A stretch of DNA of 64,000 bases, from assembly GCF_000165675.1 (NCBI RefSeq), contig NZ_AEIZ01000015.1, forward strand, positions 62,001 through 126,000, written 5' to 3'. Positions 49,990-61,134 of the stretch are shown one piece after another. Source of the DNA: Leuconostoc fallax KCTC 3537. Its GTDB lineage: Bacteria > Bacillota > Bacilli > Lactobacillales > Lactobacillaceae. The notes below the pieces were generated by a model. That model worked only from the letters and a program-made list of their open reading frames with translations. It made no database searches and was not told the DNA's origin. Each line of letters starts with the position of its first letter. Positions within the stretch are counted from its first letter, which is position 1. Made by a program: the position numbers and the translations under genes.

Positions 49990-52900
49990 TTAGAAGTCAA
50001 ATAGGCTCAATTGATTTTCATCTGGCATACCATCTAGCGCACTATTTTGTGTTAGGAATTCAATGATTGTTTGAGATACTTTACCACGCTTCTTTAAATC
50101 TTCCTTACTCAAAAACGGTTTCTCAGCACGAGCAGCAACAATTTGATTAGCAACGTTATCGCCCAAGCCCGGAATTGCATTAAACGGTGCAACCAAGTGA
50201 TTGCCATCAATAATCCATTCTGTTGCCTGTGAACGTTCTAAGTCAACCATATCAAAAATAATACCACGTTCTAACGCTTCATTCGCCATTTCAAGTACGG
50301 TTTGTGTCTCTTTATCTTTAGCCGTTCCTTCATTACCTAATGACTTAATCTTTTGCAATGCTGCCTTAGTAGTTTCCTTTCCACGGCTCATTGCCTCAAT
50401 ATCAAACATCGAAGCACGCACTGAGAAGTAAGCTGCGTAATAAATTGTTGGCATATATACTTTGAAATAAGCAATTCTCAAGGCCATCAAAACATAGGCT
50501 GCCGCGTGCGCACGTGGAAACATATATTTAATTTTGAGCATAGATTGAATATACCATTCCGGAATGCCACCGTCACGCAATACCTTTTGATATTCATCTG
50601 TAATGCCTTTTCCTTTACGCACCTTTTCCATAATATTGAAGGCATCAGCTGATTCAATACCCCAGTTAATTAAATCCGTCATGATTTTATCACGCGTTCC
50701 AATCACTGTACCAATTGTGGCTGTACCATTATGAATCAGTTCATTAGCATTCCCCAACCACACATCGGTTCCATGAGATAATCCTGAAATTTGAAGCAAC
50801 TCTGAATAACTATGTGGTTGTGTTTCCTCTAACATGCCCCGAACAAAATTAGTACCAAATTCTGGTAGACCCAAGGTACCGGTTTTGGAAAATATTTGCT
50901 CTGGTGTCACGCCTAATGCTTCTGTTGACGTAAATAAGCTCATCACGCCAGGATCACTAGCTGGTATCGTTTTAGGATCAATACCCGTCATATCTTTTAA
51001 TGTTCGAATCATTGTCGGATCATCATGTCCCAAAATATCCATTTTTAATAAATTATCATGAATAGAATGATAATCCATGTGAGTTGTTTGCCATAATGAC
51101 TTTTGATCATCAGCTGGATATTGGACTGGTGTAAAATCATAAATTTCATATTCTCTGGGAACAATTAAGATTCCACCCGGATGTTGTCCAGTGGTTCGCT
51201 TAATTCCGGTCACCCCTGCAGCCAAACGCTCTTCTTCAGTCCCACGATAGTTTACTTCATGATCGCGTTCATAACCTTTAACGTATCCAAAAGCTGTCTT
51301 TTCAGCAACTGTCGCAATCGTTCCGGCACGATAAACATTATGCTCACCAAATAATACTTTCATATAATTATGCGCTAATGGTTGATAGTCACCCGAAAAA
51401 TTCAAATCAATATCTGGCACTTTGTTTCCGGTAAATCCCATAAACGTTTCGAAAGGGATATTTTGGCCATCCCCAATTAAAAATTCGCCTGAATGATTAG
51501 GATCCTCTTTTTCTGGTAAATCATAACCTGATTCATATTCTTTTGGATCAACAAATTCAAGATAATCACCATGTACAGAGCGATAATGTGGTGGTAAAGG
51601 ATTTACTTCAGTGATACCAACCATTGTCGCAACAAATGACGAACCCACTGAACCTCGTGAGCCTACCAAATAGCCGTCTTTGTTAGACTTAGACACTAAA
51701 CGCTGCGAAATAATATAGTGCGGTGCAAAGCCATTACCAATAATCGCCTTCAACTCTTTATCAATTCTAGCCTGTATCAATTCTGGAATTGGTTCGCCAT
51801 ACCATTCTTTTGCTGTTTGCAACGTCATCTGCCTCAACTCTTCATCGGCACCTGGAATATTAGGCGGATAAGAACCATCTTTTAATGGCATGATAGCTTC
51901 TAATCGATTTGCAATCACATGCGTATTATCAATGACGACTTCGCGTGCTAAAGCTTCACCAAGAAAACTAAAGTCGTCTAATAATTCTTGCGTTGTTTTA
52001 AAGTAATTATCGGGTAACTCTGTTCGATTTTGTGGATTTCCTGGTTGCGTTGCTAATAATATCTGACGATAAATTTTATCTTCAGGATTGGTATATTTAA
52101 CATCGCCAGTTACAACAACCGGCTTATCTAAATCATGACCGAGACTAATCATATCCTTCAAAATACTTTGCAAGGCTTCTGGAGAAGCAATTAATTGACT
52201 CTCCAGCATTGGTGCATAGTTAGCAGTTGGCTGTATTTCTAAATAATCATAATACTGTGCCTTTTTTCTGCTTCAGCTCGTCCTTTTTCAATTAAAGTGA
52301 CAATAACTTCACCACCCGTATCACCAGATCCAACAATTAAACCGTCACGATACTGATTTAAAATAGATCTTGGAATTCTTGGCACCCGATTAAAAAATTC
52401 AACGTTAGATCGAGAAACGAGTTTGTATAGATTCTTTAAACCAGTTTCATTTTGAACAAGTAACGTTGCATGTACCGGTCGGCCGTGTTTCCAAGCATGA
52501 CCATCAGTCATATGGTCATTCAGTTGATCATGAGATTGGATATCAAAACGTTCTTTGACTTCTTTTATTTCACGCCAAGCAATGTGTCCTGTTGTTTCCG
52601 AATCAAATATTGCTCGGTGCGCTTGCTCCAAGTTGATATTAAACTTTTTAGCAATGGTCCCCAAACGATAACTTCTATAATCGGGGTATAACCAACGCGT
52701 TAGTGGCAGTGTATCAATGACTGGATTAGCGAGTGGTTCTTGGTGATAGCGGGCATAACCTGCATTCATAAAACCAACATCAAAAGTTACGTTATGCCCG
52801 ACTAGAATTGCATCGCCACACCATTCTCGAAAGCGATTCAGTGTTGTTTCCTCAGGATCTGCATTGGCTACCATTGTATCCGTTATGGAAGTCAGATTAA

Positions 52901-54299
52901 TGGTGAATTCACTCAACGGAAAACCAGGATTAATATATTCTGAGAACTTATCAATAACGTTACCGAGTTGCATTTTAACTGCTGATAATTCAATAATATG
53001 ATCACTAACTGCTGATAAACCGGTTGTTTCTAAATCAAACGCAACATAAATAGTGTCCGCATCTAATAACGAAACTGGCGCTAAATTAAAGGCAATTGGT
53101 TCACCATCTTCTACTAAGTTAGCCTCCATACCGTAAATCATTTTCATACCGGTTTTCTTACCAGCCGCTACCGCCTCAGGAAATCCTTGTACGTTACCAG
53201 TATCCGTAATCGCCAAAGCTGTATCTCCCCAGCTTTTAGCAAGTTGAGCTACCTTTGCATAATCCGTTACTGCATCCATCGCTGACATATTAGAATGCAC
53301 ATGCAACTCAACTCGCTTCGTTTCTCCATCATAAGGCTCTTGACGTTCTTGATGATCAACAACTTGCAAATCATAAATGTTCAAGGCAAGCTCGCGTTGA
53401 TATTGATCTTCTTGAATGTTTCCTCTCAGACGTACCCACATTCCTTTTTGAATATTTTCAAATACTGCTTCATCATTTTCGTTATTAGAAAATTTCTTAG
53501 CTGAAATTGAACTCGAATAATCGGTTAATTTAATCGTTAACAACTTTCTACCAGAACGCAACTCACGAATCTCTTGAGCAAAAATATAGCCTTCAACCAC
53601 AACTAACTTTTCTTCATCTACAATGTCTACTAATTGCTTGATATCCGTATCAATAGAAATTTTCTTGCCAAGTGTTAAAGCTGTCCCATCATTGGACTTT
53701 TTTGGTTTAGATTGTTTATTGGCTTCAATCGCCTTTTGAACATCCTGTTGTACTTTTTCGTGATGTTGGGCAACGCTATCATGGATCTGTGCGGCCAACG
53801 CTTCATCGAGTGTTGCCGTAAAATTAAGCTGCGGGAAACCAAATTCCTGATAAATATTAGTCAGATTATGCAGTAAATCATGTGTTAAATTCTGATATAA
53901 AATTGTCGCACCAACACCAATTGTGACATCATGTTGCGCTAATTTTAACAAAGTATTATTGGTTAATTGATGAGCAATTGCATGACTCACACCCATCTTG
54001 TCCAAAGCAATGTGCCAATAGTCTGTTATATCATGCTCAGCTATTGTCTCTGATACAGTTTCAATTTGAATATGTACCTGTGCAATTTGAGTAAAACTCT
54101 GTTTAAGATATTGTTCAAATTGTAAAAATGTATTAGCAGGTAAAAATGTTGTCAGATGTATTACAAAAGACCAGGTCTTGTTTACTGGTGATACATCGAC
54201 CCGTTCAATATATCCTTCTTGAAAATCTGGTCGTATTTCCTCAGGTAAATCAATTTGTTGTATTAACTGATTAAGTTGTTCTTGTTGTGTTAATGACAT
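49990..54299 (-). CDS. polC: DNA polymerase III PolC-type (frameshifted)
   Basis: Restored length is 1,436 aa, standard for the Gram-positive replicase. Order: N-terminal domain, OB fold (about 225-330), PHP domain starting [15 protein letters not shown], inserted 3'-5' exonuclease with [10 protein letters not shown] (Exo I) and [13 protein letters not shown] (Exo II), then the polymerase ([12 protein letters not shown]) with [13 protein letters not shown]. The frame breaks at T6 52262-52267; one more A gives [18 protein letters not shown]. The ATG at 54299 is preceded by GAGGG. Chromosome replication depends on this gene, so the break must be an artefact. Confidence 0.97.
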
Positions 54300-54323
54300 T
54301 GTCGCCCTCAAATACTTTCAAAC

Positions 54324-54353
54324 AAAAAGCCGTATCCAAACGAACCGACTTTT
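54324..54353 (-). terminator. hairpin between proS and polC
   Basis: 8-bp stem (one G-U pair) with arms near 54324-54332 and 54346-54353 and T5 on the minus strand, directly after proS. It probably separates part of the upstream operon's transcription from polC. Confidence 0.55.
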
Positions 54354-54385
54354 AGTGGTTAATATCATTTTACCAGAAAATAATA

Positions 54386-56104
54386 TTAATTTTCATCATG
54401 AAGTAACACTGCTACGGAGTCTACAACTTCGCTCACACGCATTTCAATATTCGTGTTACTTGCGCGAACTTTGACTTCAACAATATCTTCTTCTGCCTTT
54501 TTACCAACTGTTATACGGATAGGCAACCCAATTAAATCAGCATCCGCGAACTTAACACCTGCACGTTCTTTACGATCATCTACAAGCACTTCTAACCCTT
54601 GTGCTAGAAATTCCGATTCTAATTGACGCGTTACACGTGCTTGCTCAGTATCCTTCAAATTAATAGGCACAATGTGAACATCAAATGGGGCAACACTTGT
54701 TGGCCACACAAGACCATCTTCATCAGCTTTCTGTTCGCTAATAGCACTTAGCAAACGAGAAATACCAATACCATAAGACCCCATGATCATATCTGTTTGG
54801 CGGCCATTTTTATCCAATACTTGTGCACCCAGAGCTTCAGAATATCGTGTGCCCAACTTGAAAATATGTCCAATTTCAATACCCTTGGTGAAAACAAGTT
54901 TACCTTTGCCATCAACCGATAGATCACCTTCACGCGCTACACGGAAGTCGCCAACATTCTCTTCAGGTAAAGTCACATCACGTTGCCAATTAATATGTGA
55001 CAGATGCTGATCATCATGATTAGCACCAGCTGTAAAGTTTGCCATATCTGCTGCACGTTCATCCACTAGCAAGCGAACATTTTCTGGCAAGCCAACCGGA
55101 CCCAATGAGCCAAAATGCGCACCTAGTACTGCTGCTGCTTGTTCGTCGGTCGCCAATTCAAGGCTATCTGCCTTTAAGAAATTTTGCACCTTCACATCGT
55201 TAACTTCAAAGTCACCACGAACCACTACTGCTACTGGCTGATTCTCATCTGCCATAAATAACATCGTTTTTACCAATTCAGTTGCTGGTTGATCAATAAA
55301 TTCAGCCAATTCTTCAATTGATTTAACATTTGGTGTCTCTAATGTCACTAAGTCTAATGGTGCCTCGTCACTAGTTTGACGCTCATAAAAGTCTTTGGCC
55401 ATTTCCAAATTTGCTGCATAGTCAGTAGCATCGGAATAAGCGATAATGTCTTCACCAGCATCAGCTGGTGCTGAAAATTCTTTTGAATCAGAACCACCCA
55501 TGGCACCGGCATCACCAACAATTGCACGATATGTCAAGCCAACACGATCAAAAATATTCGTATAAGCTTGTTCCATAGCGCGATAAGCATCGTCCAGTCC
55601 TTCTTGATCGGCACTAAATGAATAAGCATCCTTCATAATAAATTCGCGCGTACGCAAGAGACCAAAACGTGGTCGATTTTCATCACGGAACTTTGCTTGA
55701 ATTTGATAAACCAACAACGGCAACTTCTTGTATGACTTTATGTCATCACGCATAAGTTGTGTAAAGGTTTCTTCGTGCGTTGGCCCTAATATAAAATCAC
55801 GATTTTGACGATTTTTAAATTTATAAAGCGCTGGACCATATGTCGCATAGCGGCCAGATTCTTGCCATAATTCAGCGGGTAAAATTTCTGGTACGCTCAT
55901 TTCGTTAGCATCAATTTTAGCCATTTCTTCGCGAACAATGGCTTCAATTTTATTTAAAACACGTTGTGCTAATGGTAGATATGAAAACATACCTGCTGCA
56001 ACTGGACGGATATATCCCGCCTTTAAAAGTAATGCATGACTGCGCACTTCAGCATCAGCCGGTACTTCCCTTAAAGTTGGCATTAATAATTTTGACTGTT
56101 TCAT
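54386..56104 (-). CDS. proS: prolyl-tRNA synthetase (bacterial type)
   Basis: 572 aa. Class II synthetase with motif 2 at FRDENRPRFGLLRTREFIMKDAYSF (key part RTREFIMKD), the GPTHEETF region, an inserted editing domain (about 230-390), motif 3 (IMGSYGIGISRLL) and the anticodon-binding domain at the C-terminus. No T-box leader is visible in the 42 bases between rseP and proS, so it is expressed with the cell-envelope genes upstream. Confidence 0.96.
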   Translation of the reverse strand: MKQSKLLMPTLREVPADAEVRSHALLLKAGYIRPVAAGMFSYLPLAQRVLNKIEAIVREEMAKIDANEMSVPEILPAELWQESGRYATYGPALYKFKNRQNRDFILGPTHEETFTQLMRDDIKSYKKLPLLVYQIQAKFRDENRPRFGLLRTREFIMKDAYSFSADQEGLDDAYRAMEQAYTNIFDRVGLTYRAIVGDAGAMGGSDSKEFSAPADAGEDIIAYSDATDYAANLEMAKDFYERQTSDEAPLDLVTLETPNVKSIEELAEFIDQPATELVKTMLFMADENQPVAVVVRGDFEVNDVKVQNFLKADSLELATDEQAAAVLGAHFGSLGPVGLPENVRLLVDERAADMANFTAGANHDDQHLSHINWQRDVTLPEENVGDFRVAREGDLSVDGKGKLVFTKGIEIGHIFKLGTRYSEALGAQVLDKNGRQTDMIMGSYGIGISRLLSAISEQKADEDGLVWPTSVAPFDVHIVPINLKDTEQARVTRQLESEFLAQGLEVLVDDRKERAGVKFADADLIGLPIRITVGKKAEEDIVEVKVRASNTNIEMRVSEVVDSVAVLLHDEN

Positions 56105-56146
56105 TGTTTTCTCTTTCTATTTGAACTCATCTCTACATACAATAAC

Positions 56147-57393
56147 TTAGCGTAAAATATCATTAACCGTCACGGCGAGCATTAGCAAAACCATAAAGAT
56201 AGCACCAACAATCGTTACGCCCGTTTCAAACGATGCTGGTAGTGGCTTACGCCTTATTAACTCTAATAAATTCAATATGATTTTACCACCATCCAGTGCA
56301 GGAATTGGAAGTAAATTCATGATGCCCAAATTAATAGATAACAATGCCATAAACCCTAAAATATTGATAAATCCTGTTTGAGCAACGCTAGAAGTTGCTT
56401 TAGCAATTGACACTGGGCCGCCCAATTTATCTAAGCTAAAGCCACCAACAAACAAATGTGATAAAGCATATAACACCCTTTTTGTTGTATCAAGCGTCTG
56501 AACAAAACCATATTTCAATCGTGAATTAAAATCCTTGTGCATTTGGATTTCAATACCAAGCAAATGTGTCTCTTGTCCATTTTCAGAAATGGTTTTAGGT
56601 GTTAATTTAAAATTTCGTTGCTGCTCTTGTCTTGATACTTTGACATTAACTGTTTCACCTTGGTTCGTCGAAATCGCATTCGCAATATCAGCCCACTCAT
56701 TAATCTTCGTGTCATTAATCGCAGTAATCCGATCACCTGTTTTGAGGCCAGCGCTTTTAGCTGGCATATTATCTTGTACATGACCAACAATCGGTTCATT
56801 TAAATTAACTGCCGGTAACGTAAAGCCCAATCCCGAAAAAACGATAAGCGCTAAAATAAAATTCATCAAAGGACCGGCAATATTAATGACCATTCTTTTC
56901 CAAACTTTAGCACTTTGAAACCATGTCTCTCTTGGTGCAACTTGAAGTGTTGTACCATCTTTTTCAATGATTGTTGCTTCACGATCGACGCGCATACGAT
57001 GCATGGCATCATCATTTTCTAAGTAACCAACAAGTACCAAATCATCAACCAAATCAGCATGGTCAACATTAAAGGCAATTCCTTGTCCCGCTACGTCGAC
57101 CTGCGTGTCAATTTGTGTGACAACATTATTCTCATTAGTTAATAAACGTACACGTTGTCCAGGCTCTAAATCCGCTTCCTCGTCCATGCCAGCCATACGT
57201 ACATATCCACCAACTGGTAGGATACGTATTGTATAGGCTGTGTGATGCCGATTAAAACGTAAGATTTTGGGTCCCATACCAATGGAAAATTCTCGAACAA
57301 GCACGCCAGCTCGTTTGGCTGCAATAAAATGTCCAAATTCATGAACAGTGACCAAGACACCAAAAACAAAATAAAGGCAATGATAGAGGTCAT
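56147..57393 (-). CDS. rseP: site-2 protease RseP/RasP-type zinc metalloprotease (frameshifted at the 5' end)
   Basis: Restored length is 415 aa. Membrane-embedded protease that cleaves anti-sigma factors or signal-peptide remnants. The active-site HEFGH is in the first helix, followed by a PDZ domain (about 190-260, PAKSAGLKTGDRITAIND) and the second zinc ligand motif NLLPIPALDGGKI. The frame breaks at an A5 run (57362-57366); one more T gives MTSIIAFILFFGVLVTVHEFGH from the ATG at 57393, which has AAGGAG. Otherwise the start would be a poor one at 57409. Confidence 0.94.
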
Positions 57394-57432
57394 TTTTTCT
57401 CCTTATCATAGTGATTTAAAAATATCATATCA

Positions 57433-58225
57433 TTAGCTTAGCATACCTAAAATTGCCATCAAGGGCATGACAACTAACATTGAATCGAATCGGTCCAAAA
57501 TACCACCATGGCCTGGTAAAATATTACCAGAATCTTTGACACCATAATGACGTTTAAAACCTGATTCAATTAAGTCACCCATTTGTCCAGCAATTGATAA
57601 CAACAAAGCCAATACTAACAATTCAAAGAAGTGATATTGTGGTAACCAATTAAAAATAGTAAATAATCCAGAGACAACAATAACAGCAACAATACTGCCA
57701 CCAATTGACCCTTCCCATGTTTTATTGGGACTGATTTTGGGCGCTAATTTATGTTTCCCAATGGCACGACCGACCATATAGGCGCCAGAATCGGTTAGCC
57801 AAACAATCAGCAAGCCAAACATAATAACAGCCAAGCCGACGGCGCGTGCTTGTACGAAGTAATGAAAGCCCGTGCCAACGTATAAGGTAGCTAATGCTAG
57901 CGCGCCAGCATCATCAAAATTAAAACGATTTCGACTAAAGACTGTGTGTAATAAAAGCAAAAAAGCCAAGAAATAAAAACAATATGAGAACTTTGAATTA
58001 ACGGAATATGGTGCCAGAAATTACGCGGTAAAATCAAGACAATAACACCTAAAAAACTAATCCATGCTTCTGTGGAAACAAAAAACGATGCTTCATCCGT
58101 AAAAATTCACTAATACCAACAATACCTAACAATAAACTTAAGATAAGTAATGTATTACCACCCAATAATAAAATTGGAATAAATATAATCAACGCTACAA
58201 TCGCTGTAATCACGCGAACTTTCAT
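57433..58225 (-). CDS. cdsA: phosphatidate cytidylyltransferase (two frameshifts)
   Basis: Restored length is 264 aa. Makes CDP-diacylglycerol, the precursor of membrane phospholipids. The family signature is intact: SGFKRHYGVKDSGNILPGHGGILDRFDS. Upstream codons read MKVRVITAIVALIIFIPILL and lead to the body only if one T is added in each of two runs: A6 58080-58085 and A5 57975-57979 (plus strand). GAGGG lies before the ATG. It sits between uppS and rseP, the usual order in Firmicutes. Confidence 0.93.
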
Positions 58226-58247
58226 TTCATACTGCCCTCTGTCTCTA

Positions 58248-59001
58248 TTATTTTTTCAAGCCACCAAATCGACGATCGCGTTTGGTATAAGCCAAAACCG
58301 CTGTTTTTAAATCATCATCAGTAAAATCTGGCCAAAACTTATCAGTAAAATATAATTCAGAATACGCTAACTGATAAGGCATAAAATTACTTGTACGTAA
58401 TTCACCAGATGTTCGAATCATCAAATCAGGCATTGCATATTCTCCCAATTGATGTGTCGCTAACACTGATTCAATCGCCTGCTTATCAATGTCCTCAACT
58501 GCTAATTGCCCGCTTTGAACTAAAGTTGCAATTTGTCTGGTCGCATTAACAATCTCTTGTTGACCACCATAATTTAAAGCAAAGTTCAAAACCATCGATT
58601 GGCACTCGCGCGTTAATGTAATCGCCCGACGTACTGCTTTTTGTGTATTACTTGGTAGAGCATCTATGTCTCCCATTACTTCAACACGGACATCATTCTT
58701 TACCAAATCAGGAACAAAATCATTAAAAATCAATAGGCAGCTGCATTAAAAAGCTGACTTCATCCGTTGGACGTAACCAATTCTCAGTTGAAAAAGCGTA
58801 AAGCGTTAAAACTTTAACACCTAATTTTTGTGCAGCAATTGCAATACGTTTTACTGTATTCATACCTGCTTTATGCCCTGCAACACGGGGCATAAAGCGT
58901 TTTTTCGCCCATCTACCATTACCATCCATAATGACAGCAATGTGATTGGGAATTTTGAGCGCGACACTGTCCGTATCACTATTTGAATTAAAAAGCGCCA
59001 A
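58248..59001 (-). CDS. uppS: undecaprenyl diphosphate synthase (TTG start, frameshifted)
   Basis: Restored length is 251 aa. Cis-prenyltransferase that makes the lipid carrier for cell-wall synthesis. [15 protein letters not shown] holds the catalytic aspartate, and LYAFSTENW follows. The TTG at 59001 is chosen because a perfect AAGGAGG (59010-59016 complement) stands 8 bases before it; the upstream ATG at 59025 lacks one. The frame breaks at A5 58725-58729. Family alignment ([13 protein letters not shown]) calls for two more T, not one. Confidence 0.93.
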
Positions 59002-59076
59002 AACGCTTTCCTCCTTAATGGCCATTTTTACACAATTATCTAATCTATTTTACCAAATAAACAGATGAACAACAAA

Positions 59077-59112
59077 AAAATGTAATAAGAGACCACACTC
59101 CTATTACATTTT
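59077..59112 (-). terminator. glmS terminator
   Basis: Perfect 11-bp stem (59077-59087 and 59102-59112) followed on the minus strand by T7 overall, 13 bases past the glmS stop. Confidence 0.82.
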
Positions 59113-59124
59113 CTAACTTAATGT

Positions 59125-60930
59125 TTATTGCACTGTTACTGATTTGGCCAAATTTCTTGGACGATCAACATCCAAGCCGCGTGCCAAAGTAGAATAATAA
59201 GCAATCAGCTGCGCAGGTATCACACTCAATACCGGTGCCAATAATTCGTTTACATCAGGTAGTACATAATCGTCACCTGGTCTAGACAAGCTTTGCGTTG
59301 CCAAAACAATAGCGTTAGCGCCACGTGCCTTAGTTTCTTCGATATTACCACGTACTAGTCCAGCCGTTTTACTTTGCGTAATCAGACCAAATACCGGTGT
59401 TGCATCTTCAATTAGTGAAATTGTACCGTGTTTCAACTCACCAGCAGCGAAACCTTCTGTTTGCACATAAGAAATCTCTTTTAACTTTAATGCAGCTTCC
59501 ATTGCAACGGCAGCATCCAATCCACGGCCAATATAGAATGCTGAACGTTGGCCATCTAATGCTTCTTCAGCAATTGTCTTGAAAATTTCCTTATCATCAA
59601 TAATTGTTTGCATATCAATGGCAAGTTTAGCTAACTCTTCTTTCAAATCTAAACCAGAATTTTCAACGGCATGTGCCAAAATGACTTGTACAATAATTTG
59701 CGCAGTATAAGCTTTAGTTGAAGCTACTGCAATTTCAGGACCAGCCAACAACGGTAAAGCAAAGTCTGCTTCACGTGTTAACGTTGAGTTCATAACATTA
59801 GCAATCGTTAATGTAGGGAATTGTTGCGCCTTAATATTTTGTAATACCTCACGTGAATCGGCTGTTTCTCCAGATTGACTCAAGAAGATAAAGAACGGAT
59901 TCTCGCTAAGTAATGGCTGATCATAAGCAAATTCAGAAGCAATATGTACTTCTGTTGGTGTATGTGTCCACTGTTCAAAATAACGCTTACCAACCAAACC
60001 CGCATGATATGAAGTACCAGCTGCTACAATGTACAAACGATCCGCCCGTTTGATTTGACTAATAATATCGGCATCAATATTAATAATCTGTCCAGCTTCA
60101 TCGAAATAATGTTGGGCCAATGTATGCGCTACAATGGCCTGTTCATCAATTTCTTTTAGCATATAGTAAGGATAAACGCCTTTATCCGTTGCAGATTCAT
60201 CAATATCTAAATGATATGGTGCACGCACAATGGTTTCACCAGCTTCATTTAACAATGTAACTTTATCTTTAGATACAATAGCAACTTCACCATCAATTAA
60301 TTCAATGAAGTCATGGGTAATATCCAAAACAGCAGTTGCATCACTAGTGACAACATTTGTCCCCTCTGAAACACCGATGAGTAATGGACTTTTACGTTTT
60401 GCAGCATACATAATACCAGGTTCTTGACGATCCATTAGCAAAAAGCCATAAGCCGAATTGCCATCTAATTTGCTAATCATCATACGCAAAGCTTCAAGTG
60501 CATTTAGTTGGTTGTCCTTGGCAAATTTGTCGATTAATTGCACGGCAACTTCAGTATCAGTCTGAGATTGTAATGTAACACCTTGTAAGTATGTGTCACG
60601 TAGTGCTTCATAATTTTCAATGACGCCGTTGTGCACAAGATAGAAACGGCCATCTTCACTTTTATGGGGATGCGCATTTTCAACAGTAACACCACCATGT
60701 GTTGCCCATCGTGTATGTGCAATACCTGATGTACCATGAATCTCTACTTTACTGGTCTCTTCTTCTAATGCAGATACACGTCCCTTTGCCTTGATAAGAT
60801 AATCTTTTGATTCACTGTAATTGACATAGACACCAGCTGAATCATAGCCACGATACTCTAGCTTTTCTAACCCTTTTAATAAAATTGGTAATACTTCGCT
60901 TACACTTGTAGCGCCAACAATTCCACACAT
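59125..60930 (-). CDS. glmS: glutamine-fructose-6-phosphate aminotransferase
   Basis: 601 aa. First step of UDP-GlcNAc synthesis for the cell wall. The ATG at 60930 places Cys2 (MCGIVGATS) as the N-terminal nucleophile of the glutaminase domain (about 1-225). Two SIS sugar-isomerase domains follow (AAGTSYHAG, LSQSGETADS, GRGLDAAVAMEAALKLKEISY), ending in the typical RNLAKSVTV tail. A longer upstream start is rejected because the cysteine must be residue 2. I see no glmS ribozyme core. Control is more likely by the operator-like site at 61027-61040. Confidence 0.96.
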   Translation of the reverse strand: MCGIVGATSVSEVLPILLKGLEKLEYRGYDSAGVYVNYSESKDYLIKAKGRVSALEEETSKVEIHGTSGIAHTRWATHGGVTVENAHPHKSEDGRFYLVHNGVIENYEALRDTYLQGVTLQSQTDTEVAVQLIDKFAKDNQLNALEALRMMISKLDGNSAYGFLLMDRQEPGIMYAAKRKSPLLIGVSEGTNVVTSDATAVLDITHDFIELIDGEVAIVSKDKVTLLNEAGETIVRAPYHLDIDESATDKGVYPYYMLKEIDEQAIVAHTLAQHYFDEAGQIINIDADIISQIKRADRLYIVAAGTSYHAGLVGKRYFEQWTHTPTEVHIASEFAYDQPLLSENPFFIFLSQSGETADSREVLQNIKAQQFPTLTIANVMNSTLTREADFALPLLAGPEIAVASTKAYTAQIIVQVILAHAVENSGLDLKEELAKLAIDMQTIIDDKEIFKTIAEEALDGQRSAFYIGRGLDAAVAMEAALKLKEISYVQTEGFAAGELKHGTISLIEDATPVFGLITQSKTAGLVRGNIEETKARGANAIVLATQSLSRPGDDYVLPDVNELLAPVLSVIPAQLIAYYSTLARGLDVDRPRNLAKSVTVQ

Positions 60931-60983
60931 ATATTGATACCTCGTTTTTAATTGGTATGTTATTTTAAAATCTAACAATGCCT

Positions 60984-61012
60984 ATTGTATAAGACAAATA
61001 ACATGATGTCAA
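60984..61012 (-). promoter_or_regulatory. glmS promoter
   Basis: On the minus strand a consensus TTGACA (61007-61012) and TACAAT (60984-60989) with a 17-base spacer: the best promoter in the window. Confidence 0.8.
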
Positions 61013-61044
61013 AATAAAAAATCTAAATTGGTATAGACATCATG
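61002..61044. promoter_or_regulatory. NagR-like operator and inverted repeat at the glmS promoter
   Basis: ATTGGTATAGACAT (61027-61040) resembles the GntR/HutC-type NagR (dre) site, with 10 of the 12 core positions of TGGTCTAGACCA. A partial copy, ATTGGTAT, lies at 60951-60958 in the glmS leader. In addition CATGATGTC (61002-61010) and GACATCATG (61036-61044) form a perfect 9-bp inverted repeat around a 25-base spacer, overlapping the -35 box. Confidence 0.5.
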
Positions 61045-61080
61045 CTAAATATTCAAAGCCATTATTGCTATAAATTAATG

Positions 61081-61096
61081 TTCTGAATTATCAGAA
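61081..61096 (+). promoter_or_regulatory. small palindrome upstream of ade
   Basis: TTCTGA / TCAGAA with a 4-base spacer, 39 bases before the ade start and close to a possible -10 (GATAAA). A candidate operator; the binding protein is unknown. Confidence 0.35.
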
Positions 61097-61134
61097 TCAT
61101 GATAAACTAAAAAAACAAAAGGAAGCAATAATTC

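Noticed and set aside
56105-56146. T-box leader for proS
   Set aside because: The gap to rseP is only 42 bases and has no terminator or T-box sequence.
60931-61134. glmS ribozyme upstream of glmS
   Set aside because: No ribozyme core is recognisable in the short leader between the -10 box and the ATG, which is only about 50 bases.
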